Assembly: GCA_013076295.1 (NCBI GenBank)
Contig: RQOL01000616.1
Location: 3,376,392-3,440,391, forward strand
DNA: 64,000 bases
Direction of reading: 5' to 3'
Origin: Sanderia malayensis
Lineage: Eukaryota > Cnidaria > Scyphozoa > Semaeostomeae > Pelagiidae
This document shows positions 24,722-36,960 of the stretch, one piece after another. The notes beneath the pieces were generated by a model. That model was not told where the DNA came from. It searched no databases and worked only from the letters and a program-made list of their open reading frames with translations. The number at the start of each line of letters is the position of its first letter. Position 1 is the first letter of the stretch. The translations under genes and the position numbers were made by a program.

Positions 24722-25768
24722 TCAACTGCACTGTTCAACCTCAAAGAAGTTAATAATAGCTTCATATGCCAAAAATGTTATGGCTGTACTTGGTACTTGT
24801 CTCATAATATTGGTTCCGAATCCTCCATATAAACCATTGAAGCCTTCTTCTCTAGCAACCGTTAAAAATGTCTGAAAGATATTCCTGTACTTTAGTCTGC
24901 CATCTGCAATTTTTGTATCCTCTCTTAACCTGGTACGCATTACTTCATGAGGATACATAACCAGAGTACCACTGAGTTTTGAAAGAACAGATGCCAATAC
25001 ATAGTCACTTGAATGGAACTTCCCTCCTTGTTGTGTACCTCTATAAATCTTCAAGCGCTTCTTTACATCTTCATATATAATAAAATAAATTATTGTTTCA
25101 AAAACACCAACATATGAAGCAGTCATTCCTCTGAAGAATGCTCTATATCCTTGCTGTTTATATGCATTTTGAATGCATCTATTAACAGTTAAACTCTCTT
25201 TGTTATGGTCAAGTTGCAGTTGAGTTTTTATAAACCAGACCGGGTTGATAAATGTACTTGTTGTCAATCCGGCACACACAGCTGCTATTGTAAAAACTGG
25301 TCTAGTATCGGTTTGAAAATATATCGAGTCATTTAACGATGTTTTAACTTGTGAATAGACAAGAAAATATAGCGACTTTGCCGGCGCAACTCCAACAGCA
25401 CTTGGAAACAATCCTTTAAATAGCGAAGTAGCTCCTTCGTTTTTCACCATGAATCGCATGTACGAAAATAACTGCGTCAAATAATTGTACCTGAGATGTC
25501 TTTCAAGGTGATAGGCCATATTTCTAGCAGCATTAAGATTAATAATACCAACATGGTTTGTTACAGCATACTTCAAGGCCGGTGCCCTGGCAAGACTTGT
25601 GAAATTCAAAATAGACGATTGTAGTCTTGTTTGGACAACCTCAAGTGGACAAGTTGAAACAGCAGCAATTGTGGCTCCAAGTCCGCCAGCTATTAAATGC
25701 ACTGCACCAGGTGGAATTAAACCTCCTAAACGAGGTGAATTATTTACCATTTTCTCGCAAGTAGGCAT
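24722..25768 (-). CDS. SLC25A36: Mitochondrial carrier, SLC25A33/SLC25A36 type (pyrimidine nucleotide), intronless
   Basis: A 348-residue inner-membrane carrier of the SLC25 family. It has three repeats, each with the signature Px[DE]xx[KR] or a variant: CPLEVVQTRLQSS near residue 40, NPVWFIKTQLQLD near 176, and YPHEVMRTRLRED near 273. The PLEVV.TRLQSS, NP.W.IKT.LQLD and GM.ASY.G..ET blocks match the pyrimidine-nucleotide carriers SLC25A33/36, which import UTP, CTP or related nucleotides into mitochondria; substrate is inferred from family. The starting ATG is at 25766-25768, with a second Met at residue 7. All other complete genes here have many introns, whereas this one is a single exon, so it may be an old retrocopy that kept a full open frame. 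It is convergent with the IP3 receptor gene. Confidence 0.93.
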   Translation of the reverse strand: MPTCEKMVNNSPRLGGLIPPGAVHLIAGGLGATIAAVSTCPLEVVQTRLQSSILNFTSLARAPALKYAVTNHVGIINLNAARNMAYHLERHLRYNYLTQLFSYMRFMVKNEGATSLFKGLFPSAVGVAPAKSLYFLVYSQVKTSLNDSIYFQTDTRPVFTIAAVCAGLTTSTFINPVWFIKTQLQLDHNKESLTVNRCIQNAYKQQGYRAFFRGMTASYVGVFETIIYFIIYEDVKKRLKIYRGTQQGGKFHSSDYVLASVLSKLSGTLVMYPHEVMRTRLREDTKIADGRLKYRNIFQTFLTVAREEGFNGLYGGFGTNIMRQVPSTAITFLAYEAIINFFEVEQCS

Positions 25769-25930
25769 CTAGATTGAGTTTTAAAACGTCATATGTCCAT
25801 TGAACTTTTTCATTTGAGCAACTCTCGACTAGGCCAAATCCTTAGTGGATGGACTTTGAGTTTTGTTTTGAGTTGCGCTGAGATGTGATCTGCGTGAATG
25901 ATTGACGGCTCCTATTCGAAAGCCTCTTTA

Positions 25931-25938
25931 TGACGTCA
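25931..25938. promoter_or_regulatory. Consensus CRE palindrome upstream of the carrier gene
   Basis: TGACGTCA occurs about 160 bp upstream of the carrier start codon on the minus strand. It is the full CREB/ATF palindrome, so it is a plausible promoter element; function is inferred from position only. Confidence 0.4.
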
Positions 25939-27845
25939 TTTATTATGTGCACTGAAGTCACTGAAGTGGGTTGAGAACAGGAAGCTCACAGGGAAAAAGT
26001 AAAGTGACTAGAGTTTTCCAGAATTGTATTACTCACATCCTGAAACGATGCAGTTTCTCGAATCTGAAGCACCCTTCATATATGCTACAATACACGATTT
26101 GTATTGGTGTGATAATGTAGGAGAGAAATTTTGCCTTTCATTTTCATATGTCTAGAAGTTTTGTCTCTTGTGTATCACCAAGATTAATGAGTCTGAAAGC
26201 GTGCATTATAACAGGTACCTCAATTGTGAATACAACACTCTGCATAGATTGAAATGAATGAAATACGAGGGGGCGGGGGTCGGCAGTGGCGCAGGTCTTA
26301 TTTGGCAATTCTGACGTCCATGAAATAAAAAAAAGAGAGGAAAATTGCGAATATAAAAAAACCTAATAACTAATATATTTTACTATATAACTTCATAAGC
26401 AATAAAATAATTTGATTTATAGATTTTTAACTTTATAATTTTTTTACTTTTTTACTATAAAACAAATATATTTTAGACATAACTAATAAATGAAAGTTCG
26501 TCAAAGAAATCAATTGCGTTATCGAAACGATTTATATTCATGTTATCATATTATGAAACAGGAAGACTTCGGTAATAAAGAATGACTTTCATTCTTGTGG
26601 GAGGTGCAGGTTTTCAAACCGGCAATCGCAAACGTAGGAGCATTGTGTTGTGTCATGTGTGCGTATGCAGCTGATGCAATGCATTGTGCATTATCGTCAT
26701 CATGGTTGTCATTGTTGACAAACTTTTGTTCTCTGACTGGAGGCCAGTCAACTGAGTACAATGCTTCTACTTCTCGGGCTGCAGGCTACAAATTCCAAAA
26801 ATTTCAATTTTTTTCGATTTTGCTGTTCATCATAGGTTCCTCAACAGAAAAACAATTGTCTGGTCACTCTTAGCATAATTGCTGGGAACGCAACCTTGAA
26901 TCTAGCGACCTTTACATTACCTAATGCAAAAATCTACAGTCAATTGAGTACCATGCTTCTACTTCTCGGGCTGGAGGCTACAAATTCTAAAAATTTCCAA
27001 TTTTTTTCGATTTTGCTGTTCATCATAGGGTCCTTAAATTTTACCGATTTTGAGCCTCAATATTCTTATATACTTCATTCTTGTGGAAAATTTGTGTCTA
27101 CAAAATGAATAATATTCGTACGTCACATCAAGCGTTTACTCACACCTTTGTACCATTTTGTCAGCCATCTTGGCGGGAGATAATGAATAACGGGATGTTT
27201 CTTTCTTCACCTTCGAATAATTACTTGATATATTTACAACATAAGAAAATTATGATTTTGTGGTTTCAATTTTCTTTTCATGTTCGACAAAAATGTTCTT
27301 GCACGTAATCATCATTATGAATTTTACCCACAAGGATCATAATTACAATAAGCACCACTAATAATAATCATCATTATCAAACTGGCAAAACATGAGTATT
27401 GCAATGCAAATAATGGCTTAGTTAGAACATATGATGTGCTATATATACTGCTTGATATTTATGCAGCGAGTGAATGAATGCTTTGCTTGCATATGTATGG
27501 ATGATTCTCATGGCAAAAGAAACAAAAAAATTTAATATCTTGATCCGGACAGTAAAAAAACTGTGGTTATCTTGAAACAGTTTAAACCCGCTGTGTGAAA
27601 AGCCTTTGACCCAGTGATCTGTCGGCACAAGTTAAGACTTGACATTGTTTGCTCACGATGGAATATATAGACCATTTGATTGCGTGTTGCAAGCGACAAG
27701 AGAAGCAAAGGAAACAGAACAGTGTTCAGTTTTCTTCTGCGAAGTTTTAGGAGCAGGAAGGGTGCGTCCGGTACGCTTTGTTGTAATTCATTGCTCCTCG
27801 ACAAGCCATCAGGTCCTCAGATTGGTTGTGCGTTTGTTTCTAAAG
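25939..27845. other. Intergenic region between divergent carrier and fibulin genes
   Basis: AT-rich and without a supported gene. It must contain the fibulin promoter. It also holds a direct repeat annotated separately. Confidence 0.5.
26745..27036. repeat. Direct repeat pair of ~92 bp
   Basis: The segment beginning CAGTCAACTGAGTACA at 26745 recurs at 26938 (CAGTCAATTGAGTACC) with about 90% identity, through a shared TTTTTTCGATTTTGCTGTTCATCATAGG. The copies are spaced about 193 bp apart and contain no coding signal. Confidence 0.7.
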
Positions 27846-30800
27846 ATGTTTCGTTTACTTGTTTTTGTTATCGCACTCTTTGGAGTCAATCTGGCTGCAG
27901 GTATATATTGAATTTTGTTTTTAAAGTTTGCTGAGGCCTTTTGTTGCCAACAAATGTGACACTGAGTACATTTCTTTGCACATCCTTGTGTATTATGTAC
28001 ATCAATGTTCAATGTTTGGAATAAACTTGCAGTGAGGACAACGGTGAATAATAGGGTTTGCCAATTCTATCGCCCAAGGGGTCTGGTTTAACACACCAAT
28101 GAATAATAAATTTAACTTTTGCATGGATATACTTAACAAATAATAAAGTTGATGTACAACTTCATTATTCTCTTAATATATACTCTTTCAAATCATGATT
28201 TATTCATGGATGTGGTGTTTATTGGAATTATTATGCCTCAATTGGTTCTGATTATTATTTGCGAATGATTGAGATAAATTGGATATAAATTATTGATCCG
28301 TTATCTTTTGTTTATGCTCATTTTGACGTCGTCTGGCCCTGCACTCCATGCTCTGATTTTTCCTGTCAAAAACTGTCTGTCAACGCAAACCCAACAGCCA
28401 CTCTAGAACACCCCCGAGATGGTGCGTGCTGAAGAAATATGATGAAGCCAGTGTTGATCGCCAATTTCTTTATCCAACAGTGTATCCGGGCGATTTGAAA
28501 GATTGCGCTGTTGATCTCCTAGATCCTACTATGTGATTCCTTAATTCCCCAAGTCCGTTGATATGATTAGCACAAGCCAAACCGTATCTTTCAAAATCAA
28601 TTGTCTGCTTTAACTTATATTTTATCGTCCAAAGCATGTCAAGATTGGAGGGGGGGCATCACAGAGAATGTCAGAAGGGGTAATTTTGCATTAAAGGGGG
28701 CACTGAATGTTAGGTTTCTGAATATTGGGGGATATGTACCCTTGTTGCTCTCCTAGTTTAAATGTTGCTGCCAACGATCATATTACAGTGGACATGTTTT
28801 CCTTTTACCCAGGTTCAATTATTGACTGTTGCCGACAAGGAGAAACAGCAGGCAGAACATCGCAAAATAATCCAGTTTGCATCGAGAAGAACATCGATTA
28901 TGCCTCTGCTGGAAGAGTCTCGAAAAGCATGTGTCTCATTGTGTTCAAATCGTGTTGCAGAAATAGTGCCAGGGAGAAATACTGCACCGCCGGTGTTCAA
29001 GCCGCAATGTAAGTACTCTTGGTTTCAATCATTAGAAATCTATATCTCTTTTGAATTAAAGTCCATTGAAGAAATGTCATGCTATTTACACTTTGAACTT
29101 GTGTTAATCTATAGTAATGGTCTTCAATGCGAAACGGCGAGCGAAATTGGAGGACAAATGAAACTTGGGTGCTGTGAGTGTTGTAAGAAGGGACTCGTGG
29201 CAGGATCTCTGGGACAGTCTTGTGATCAAACTATTCAAGGAGACATCCTCTGCATTGATTCATTCACGGCCTGTTGCAAGAATTTTCAGGTCAAAGTGAA
29301 TACCACTGTGACAGGTAGACGCTCCCATCACTCAGACATTTATTGAAGAATTATGTGCTAATGTCTTTTGACGTCTTTTGCTGCAATCAAATCAACGTGA
29401 CTTTTTCTGACGGTCGCTTCGTCTTTGCAGACGTCATACCCACCACTTCACCTGTAAATGAGGCGACAACAAAAGAGGTGCCAAGAAAGGATTGCAATGC
29501 TCTTGGTTGCGAGCAGAAGTGTGAGCAAGGTGATGGCAATAAAGTGAAATGTTCTTGCCTTGGTGGATATCGCTTGAAAGCAGACCAGAAATCGTGCGAA
29601 GGTAGGGGGAACTATCGAGTTGTAAGGTTATAGGATGCTCGTTGTTTGATCTATCGTTTTAAATGATAACAGTCTTTTAGGACATGGTTTTAATTGTTCG
29701 GTACTTATTGAATAAGTGAAGATTGACCTTCGATATATTAAAATCTCAAACAATAACTCAACTCGCGTAACTTAATTCCAACAAATATCTTGTTTCTTCG
29801 CTGTTAAATCGTTGCCCTCCAATTGTCGATCATTATCTTCGCCTGTCAGAAGGATATCCTGGTAAACGGCATAATGGATGGTAAAATAGCAAAAACAAAA
29901 TAAAGTTCGAACTTAAATTATGGAGACAAAGCTTAACATATGATATGAATGCGCATGCGTATTGACTGAGATGCCCACAAGCAGAAAATCAATGCACACA
30001 ATTCCAGATAAATATTTTTACGTATCTATATTTATCGGTGGCGAGTGTCCAGGCAGATGTCACTGGATATATATGAACAGACCGGCACTGTTGGCGCTCG
30101 TTACCCCGGTGTACCAACAGAGTTAGTAGTTGAGTACGATACGCGGATGGTTTTTCGGCGTTTCTGTCGGAAAATCATTCTCTCGGAAAGACGAAAAGTC
30201 CCGGTACGCCGGGGATCTACTTTCTCTTGTAGATCCCCGGCGTACCGGCCCTCATTTAATTCCAACTCAGCTTCACCTGGAGCTCAGTGGAGTCGAACCG
30301 CGACTCCACGAGTGGCAAGCACAAGTGCCAACCACTTCGCCACCAGAGTTGAACTAACAAAAAAGCTAATACTAAATGGTCCATTTTGGATTCGCACGAA
30401 AATTTATATAACGCCAGTGATGAATTGTAAAACCAGCATGCGGCTGAACGGAGGAGGGTTTGAGGCCACGCGCTGGCTAGAATGACACAGACAAACACAC
30501 AAACACACAAACATCCTCACAAGATTTTTTCGATAAGGACTCGATTATATTCTTCTGCGCAGCCGCTTCGCTTCGCAGCAGCAACTAGATAGTAATGTCT
30601 TTTATATAAGTGATGTTTGATTATCAACTGAATTATATTATTTCTTTTAGATATCAATGAATGCGAGAGCAACAATGCTGTTTGCGATCAAGGAAACATT
30701 TGTCAGAATCGTCCAGGATCGTATATATGCGTAGAAGACCCGATCTCGAAAGAAAAGCCTTGCAAGAAGTCTGGTTTCATCAGGAAGAATGGCGTATGCG

Positions 30801-33413
30801 TTGGTAAGTGTTTGTGATTATACCTCTATCGATTTCACTTGCCATAGCTTTCTCTCTATAGCTTTCGAGTGTTTAAAGCGCCTTTAGCTTGATTTATCCT
30901 TCACTACAGATGAGGATGAGTGTGAAACAGGATCAGCCAACTGTGGTGACAAGTACTGTATCAATGCAGTGGGATATTACGCCTGTTTTGACGTCTGCCC
31001 ATTTGGATATCAAGCGCAAGGGAAAATATGCAAAGGTTTGAGATTCACATAATCAAATATATAGCACATGGTAGATTCACATAGTAGATTCACATAGTGG
31101 ATTCACATAGTGATAATTTAATGAGGCACCAAGATGTTGTGTGCTCAAGAACTATTGTTTTGAATCCTTGTAACTCGTTTTGCAGACGTCGATGAATGCG
31201 CATCTCAGGGTAATTTATGCGGACATAATTATAAATGCGTGAATACGATTGGTTATTATGCATGCAAATTGGCGTCTTGTCAGAAAGGATATGTACTCAA
31301 GAACGACAAATGTGAAGGTTGGTGTTGTATCTGTTTTGCCAAAATCCCAAGCATGTTTTAAATTACATATGATATATGGTAAGCAGCCAATGGCACAGAG
31401 CTACTTACACCATGTCTGATTGTTGTGGCGCATGCTCTACTATTAGCGTTTCAGTGCAAAATTGTTAATTGCTAGTTTTAATAAAGTTACCAGCATGTTG
31501 TTCTTATTTGCATATTATTATTTGTGTTTTAGACATTGATGAATGCGCATTAGGGACCCACGATTGTGGAAAGAACTACAAATGTGAAAACACAGTTGGA
31601 TATTATGAATGCAAACGGTCAGCATGTGATCGAGGCTTCGTCTTGTGGAACGACCGCTGTCAAGGTGAATATTCCTTATTGCGCCTTACCAGACTCATTA
31701 CATTGCGTCCCTGTACCCCACTCACCAACATAATGGTCTGTTTCACGATTCATGAATTTTTTTATTTAATTTTTAGATATAAACGAGTGCCTTGTTTCCC
31801 CTAATATTTGTGGTCGGGGAAGGTGCTTCAATAATTATGGATCTTACACTTGCGTCTGCGCCCGAGGATTCGCTCTCAGCACCACTACAAACAGATGCGA
31901 AGGTACGATGCTTTTATACAGTGTGTGTCACAGTTACTGATATTGATTATTTGCGTATTTTTGTTGCTTTGATGATACATTGAGTGAATATGTTTCATAT
32001 TTTGCATTAAGATATCAATGAATGCAAGAGGAGTCCTGGAATATGCGAATCTGACTGCGTGAACACCCTCGGTTCCTACCGATGCAGTTGTCCGAGTGGA
32101 TATCAAACAATTGGCGATCATTGCGAAGGCAAGTGCAGTTGAATCTCAACCATTCTATAATCCTATACTTCCAATTCATCTCCCGCCTCCATGGACACTA
32201 AAATATAAGCATAATCGCAATATGTCTATGTTTCTCTCTGTCAAATGTTTTGGTCACTCGCAAATTCGTGGCAGAGTGACTGTTCTTGACGCACTTTCAT
32301 TTGGCATGTTCCATCGAATGACGTCACTACAGGCGCCTCGTTTACAATGCATGAAGTTTGCCTCGTTTACAAGGGGACGCACTAACATATTTGATCCCTC
32401 TGGGGGCGAATTGACCAACACAGCGAAATCAATAGAGGGCGGAATCGGTTATCTCCAGTGGGCGAATTGACCAATTTGAATAGGGGCGAACTGGTTTGAG
32501 GGCGAGGAAACGTCCTGTGTTACCGTTATTTTCATTTGTTTGTTTGCAGACATCGATGAGTGTTCCAGTGGCGCAAGAAGATGCCCATCTGATCATGTAT
32601 GCTACAATGAATATGGCAACTACAGTTGCATACAGAGCTCGTGTCCAAACAAGTACTACATTCTAAAAAGCTCGTAGTAAGTTGAATTTTGCATTTTCTC
32701 AATGTTTTATTATTGGCGCGTGGCTACGTTGCACAAAATGGCCTAACAAATGGACTTTGCAAGTAAGCAATGCAATCGCTAATCGACGCGATATTCGTTA
32801 GGAATGATACATGCAAATCTTTTTTCACACATTCATAAGTACTTGTAAATAGCGAATGAAGTTGTCTTAATATCTATGTAGTTTTGTTGGTATTATGTTA
32901 TTGTTTTTGTTGATTTAGCGAGTGTCGCTTGCAATGTCCTCGCAACCATGGCCCATGTTCGGAATTGATTATTCAATCGATAAAATGGAGAGCTACGAAG
33001 TTCAAGAAATTCGTCAGTCCTCGAGCTTACAAGTTCACCTACGTTCTTCGTGTTTCTTCATACCTTCCGTTTCAAATCAACTTCAAACTAACCTCAGGTA
33101 CGTTACTTTAACTTTCTATCCAGCACTTTCTGCAGACATACCTCAAGGATGTCTACTGTGGCTGTATTGTAGGAACGCGGGGCCCATGTTCGCCGTTAAA
33201 ACTTTCATTGCTGCTATTTTGATAGGAAATGAAAACAAAGAATTTTACTTGCAACGAGTTGATAAGCATACAGTTGATTTGATCAACATTAAGAAATTGG
33301 TTGGACCCAAGAGATACGTACTCAGGATGGATGTGGATGTGTTGTTTAGAGGAAAAGTCTACAACAAGTTTGTTTATTTTGTTTATGTTTTTGTATCCAA
33401 ATACAGTTTTTAA
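27846..33413 (+). CDS. FBLN1: Fibulin-1-like secreted matrix glycoprotein, 13 coding exons
   Basis: Exons: 27846-27900, 28813-29008, 29115-29314, 29431-29601, 30651-30803, 30910-31035, 31186-31317, 31533-31664, 31777-31902, 32012-32128, 32550-32676, 32919-33097, 33226-33413; product about 633 residues. It begins with a signal peptide ([19 protein letters not shown]). Next come anaphylatoxin-like modules with paired cysteines ([29 protein letters not shown]). Eight EGF-like modules follow, most starting with the calcium-binding D-[IV]-[DN]-E-C. The protein closes with a fibulin-type C-terminal module ending [10 protein letters not shown], like the VHIFVSEYWF end of vertebrate fibulin-1. EGF exons are phase 1-1. 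Vertebrate fibulin-1 has nine EGF modules and about 700 residues, so one EGF is absent. Fibulins bind calcium, fibronectin and basement-membrane proteins. The intron after 32128 uses a GC donor. Confidence 0.93.
29875..30412 (-). mobile_element. tRNA-related SINE-like element, copy 1 (fibulin intron 4)
   Basis: A block of about 540 bp recurs at 58981-59530 with high identity. On the minus strand it carries a tRNA-like head (about 30353-30281) with an A box TGGCGAAGTGG (complement of 30332-30342) and a B box GGTTCGACTCC (complement of 30289-30299), the Pol III promoter pair. Next to it is a perfect 20-bp inverted repeat (30201-30220 and 30229-30248) with an 8-base loop. No poly(A) tail or clear target duplication was seen. 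The long open frame across it on the plus strand is an accident of the repeat. Confidence 0.75.
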
Positions 33414-33805
33414 TCATTGCTATATAAAAGACTTTACAATATTGTTCTTTCAGAAACAAACTATTTCCTAAAAACTTTTTTTAAAACTACTTTTGAGATT
33501 TTTTCAAGAACGCTGTTTGAACTTAAATGTACCATTATTTCAAGCATTTTGCTTTCATGTCATACCTGGCCTGTCAGTGTGTGGTATGGTATTTCATTTC
33601 TTCGCTCTTTCACGCGTCCAAAATTCCGGGCCGTGGCTAGACACCCCTCCCCTGCAGCAATTGACCCCCGGAGAAAGACTGGTTTTGGAAAAGCCGTTAC
33701 TGCGATTGAGGCACTGTGAAGGAGGACAGGGAAGGCAGTCGGTCTTTCTTTCACAGGGAAATTTCACGTTTCAGTCACGTGCAACATAAAGTTCAGCGAA
33801 AGAAC
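33414..33805. other. Short spacer between fibulin-1-like and ANKH-like genes
   Basis: About 390 bp separates the fibulin stop from the next start codon on the same strand. It must contain the fibulin 3' end and the ANKH promoter/5' leader. The open frames here do not resemble known proteins. Confidence 0.5.
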
Positions 33806-36800
33806 ATGGAGGAGACGAATGAAGAAGATGCTATTAACAATGAAGAAGGCAACAGTTCACAGTCTTCTAAACAATTCTGTACCAGCCCATATTGGGCATT
33901 AATAAAATATGTTGCACCATTAACCTTGACTCTTATGGCAATTGATATTGGAGAGCAGGTAAATTTGTATTTAGGCCTTTTCCGTCTGCTTTTCCGATCA
34001 AAGCTTTGTCGTCATATTTTAATTCAACCAACTATGTTTTGCCCCTGGGTTTAGGTTGTGTTGAAATCAAAACCTGTTCGCATTATTGCCAGTGCTATCA
34101 TCATAAAATAATCTTTATTTTATTTTTTTATTAGTTATTTATTTTAAAAGAACATTTTGAAATAAATTTTTGTGCGAAATCTCAGCAGATGCCAAAACCG
34201 CAATGCAATGCATGCTGGGTCATGCCATCAGTACCTTGATTTGGTAATGTGGTCCATGATGTATTTTTCTCCTTCGATCATAATGCCGTGGATATCTTTG
34301 CTTTTAGGCTCTCAACAGATCCCTGTCAAGCTCAGTTACTTCTGTCAAATCACTGGCTGCATTTGGACTTGCTTACATGATAATAAAACTCACAACTGGC
34401 TTGATTTCTGAAGTAAAGTTGATCAGTATAATGCTGATACATAATACTGCTACAAGAAGAAAGGTAATGGCTTGCCTTCTTGTCGTTGGACTATCTGTCT
34501 GCTTGATGAATTTCCTTATAGGTATATGATATCATTTATGTTCATTTTGTATCATGTCCAGTATTTTTTGAAAGAGTAAAATTCATCTTTACTTTAGTTT
34601 GTTTAATTTCAAACTACTATTTTGTAGGTTTTACAAAATTTGGTGTTTATCTGATCGACCAGCTTCACCAAGTGCCACCTGATGTTGGACTGGAAGCCAG
34701 GAATGCTATTCTGTATTTATCAGCATTTCCTCTTGTTGATGGCATTGTAAGTTCTTACAACATCATATATATATTATATATATATATATATATATCTATG
34801 TAATATGTAATATACTCTGGCATGGTTGTTGGCTGTTTAGGCATGGCTGCATACTGGCATTCTTTTGAAATACAAGTACAGTCTGACTGTTGGATTTGCA
34901 TCAATTATTGATAACGTATTCCAGGTATTGATCCAACTTTGTCTATCATTTTCTATCATTTTAATTGTAAAAGTAGTACAACTTCTTAAGAGACTAGCGC
35001 TAAGTTTTTGTCCTTAAAGTCATGCATAATTCTTTTAGGTTTTGACAGTTGTCATCCTTTTGCAAACCAATTCATTGAGTAGAAATGTGATTATTATTCC
35101 TGTGCTTGCCACATACCTTGGCACTCTCGCAAGACTGTTTACTGTTCTCATTGCTTATTACAAATGCATTCATATGGGACTAGCAAGCTCTTTACCACAA
35201 GTATGTCTAATCGGAAACCTTTATTAAACATGCTTCTGTCATTGAAAAACATGTTTTTAATGTATTACATTATTGATGAATTTATTTTCTCGTTTATTGC
35301 AGCAAGAGAATGAAAAACCATTGACAGTGAAAAGGATCATCACACTCTGGGCTCCACTTGGTTTGGTTCAGCTTGCCCAAAGACTTTGCAGACCAATTAT
35401 TAACTTGTTTGTAGCAAGAGACAGATCATTTGGCATGACAAGACAAAAAGCTGTTGAGGTATATTCAGGATTCATCAGCAGTTGGCATCAGGGGGATGGT
35501 TGCCCCCCACCCCCCAATAATCAGTCAAGTTTTGCCATTCGATTTCATAGCTAACTTCCTATAAACCTCGCACATCCATCTGTAAATTTGATCATCATGT
35601 TTCTTTGCAGGCTGTTGCAGTACTTTCTGTTTGCTATCCTATTGGTCACTTACCCTATGGTTGGCTGAACACACTAAGACTTATACAGCCTGCATTTAAA
35701 AAGGTTCATAATTTTATTTATATTTTCATTCTTTCTTACTACTTGGTCAATTGTCAATCATATTTTAATTGGCAGTGTCATTTTGTTTTAGAGAAAAGTA
35801 GAAAATGAAACTAAAGTCACAGTTAGAAACATCAATATATTTAGTTTTGCCTGCTTCACTTTATCATTTGTGGTAGGTTTTTATTAACTTTATTTTTAAA
35901 CATGTGTTAGGTTATCAGATGAATTGAATAAGCTACAAAGTTCTTTTTTTGTTTTATTACCAGATGATGTTGATCTTGTTCTGGGTTACTGGCATATCTA
36001 CTTCCTTGTTAGTTAGTGTTAGCAATGTGGACCAGAAAATTATCGGTAGAGCACGTGACGTTCTTCGTGTATTCGCATTTTTTCCCATTTTGGGTAAGAA
36101 TTATTGTTCCTTTTTAAGACGCATGCATTTTGCTGCTGTTAAGTATGTCATTGTCAGAATCTTGCACAACTAAAACCCATTGCTAGACAATCTGTTTATG
36201 GAGATTTTGTTTGTTATATTTTTCTAGTTGCAAGCAGAGCAGGACTAACTGGCATGTTTGTGAGCCATGAAAAGTCAAAATACTTGTACCCAAGTGTACC
36301 ATCAAGATTTGTAGGCTTGCTGGGGTCACTATTTGCTTTTCCTCACCTTGGGTATGTAACACATCCCCCAAATTTTCATGCAGTGATTTACTATTTACAT
36401 TGTTTGGATAATGATGTTTATATGGTTGGGTGTTGTCAAAATTTAATTCATCCTTCTGTGTTGCAGGGTTCAAGGTTCCATAATGGGGATTGCTTCGCTT
36501 TTTGCCGCATTTTTTGGTGAATCTCTTTTAGTTCTTATTATGGCAGTGGTGTATAGATATCGAAAGGTGGGAAGTAGTGCTAATAGAGCATTGTTTTTCT
36601 TATTTCATGCGTAGCGGAAGCTGTCAGATTTCGTTCAAGGGTTTGCAACAGCGAGGCTCAAATCCATTTTAGTTAAGCCTAGACGACGCAAATCCCAGCT
36701 CTGATTCAAAGTTCAAACCACCGTAGCTGCTAATCTCTTCCATGTAAAGCTTTTTTATGTTAAATATAAAGAAGGAAATCTTGAAATTTAATCCCCCGAG

Positions 36801-36960
36801 AACGAACGGTTCCGTTCTGTCGTGTTTTCTTTTCCTATTATTGATGAAAACGAAGATAAATCTTTTTTATACACTTTTATATTCGTTTTTATAGGCTGTT
36901 CCAAGGAAACAAGAATCTTTAGCTCGAGTTGCAGAAGAAGAAGACGAAACCAATATCTAA
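33806..36960 (+). CDS. ANKH: ANKH-like transporter (progressive ankylosis protein homologue), 12 coding exons
   Basis: Exons: 33806-33958, 34308-34521, 34628-34746, 34841-34924, 35039-35200, 35303-35458, 35611-35703, 35792-35872, 35964-36093, 36228-36351, 36467-36566, 36895-36960, giving 493 residues against 492 for human ANKH. It is a polytopic membrane protein of the ANKH family. Family-like blocks include [60 protein letters not shown] and [11 protein letters not shown]. Vertebrate ANKH exports ATP/citrate and thereby raises extracellular pyrophosphate, blocking ectopic mineralisation. That role is family knowledge and is not shown for this copy. The acidic C-terminus ([10 protein letters not shown]) is shorter than in vertebrates. 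The start follows an in-frame Met before a Glu/Ser-rich cytoplasmic tail. Confidence 0.92.
34765..34797. repeat. (TA)n microsatellite in ANKH intron 3
   Basis: About 30 bp of alternating TA just after the exon ending at 34746. Confidence 0.85.

Noticed and set aside
30045..30485. 146-codon frame beginning [14 protein letters not shown], repeated at 59151
   Set aside because: It lies inside the SINE-like element, crosses the hairpin and tRNA-like part, and diverges by frameshift between the two copies, so it is not a conserved protein.
33493..33789. Open frames between the fibulin stop and the ANKH start
   Set aside because: They overlap each other in several frames on both strands, resemble no family, and fall in the expected 3' and 5' untranslated spacer.
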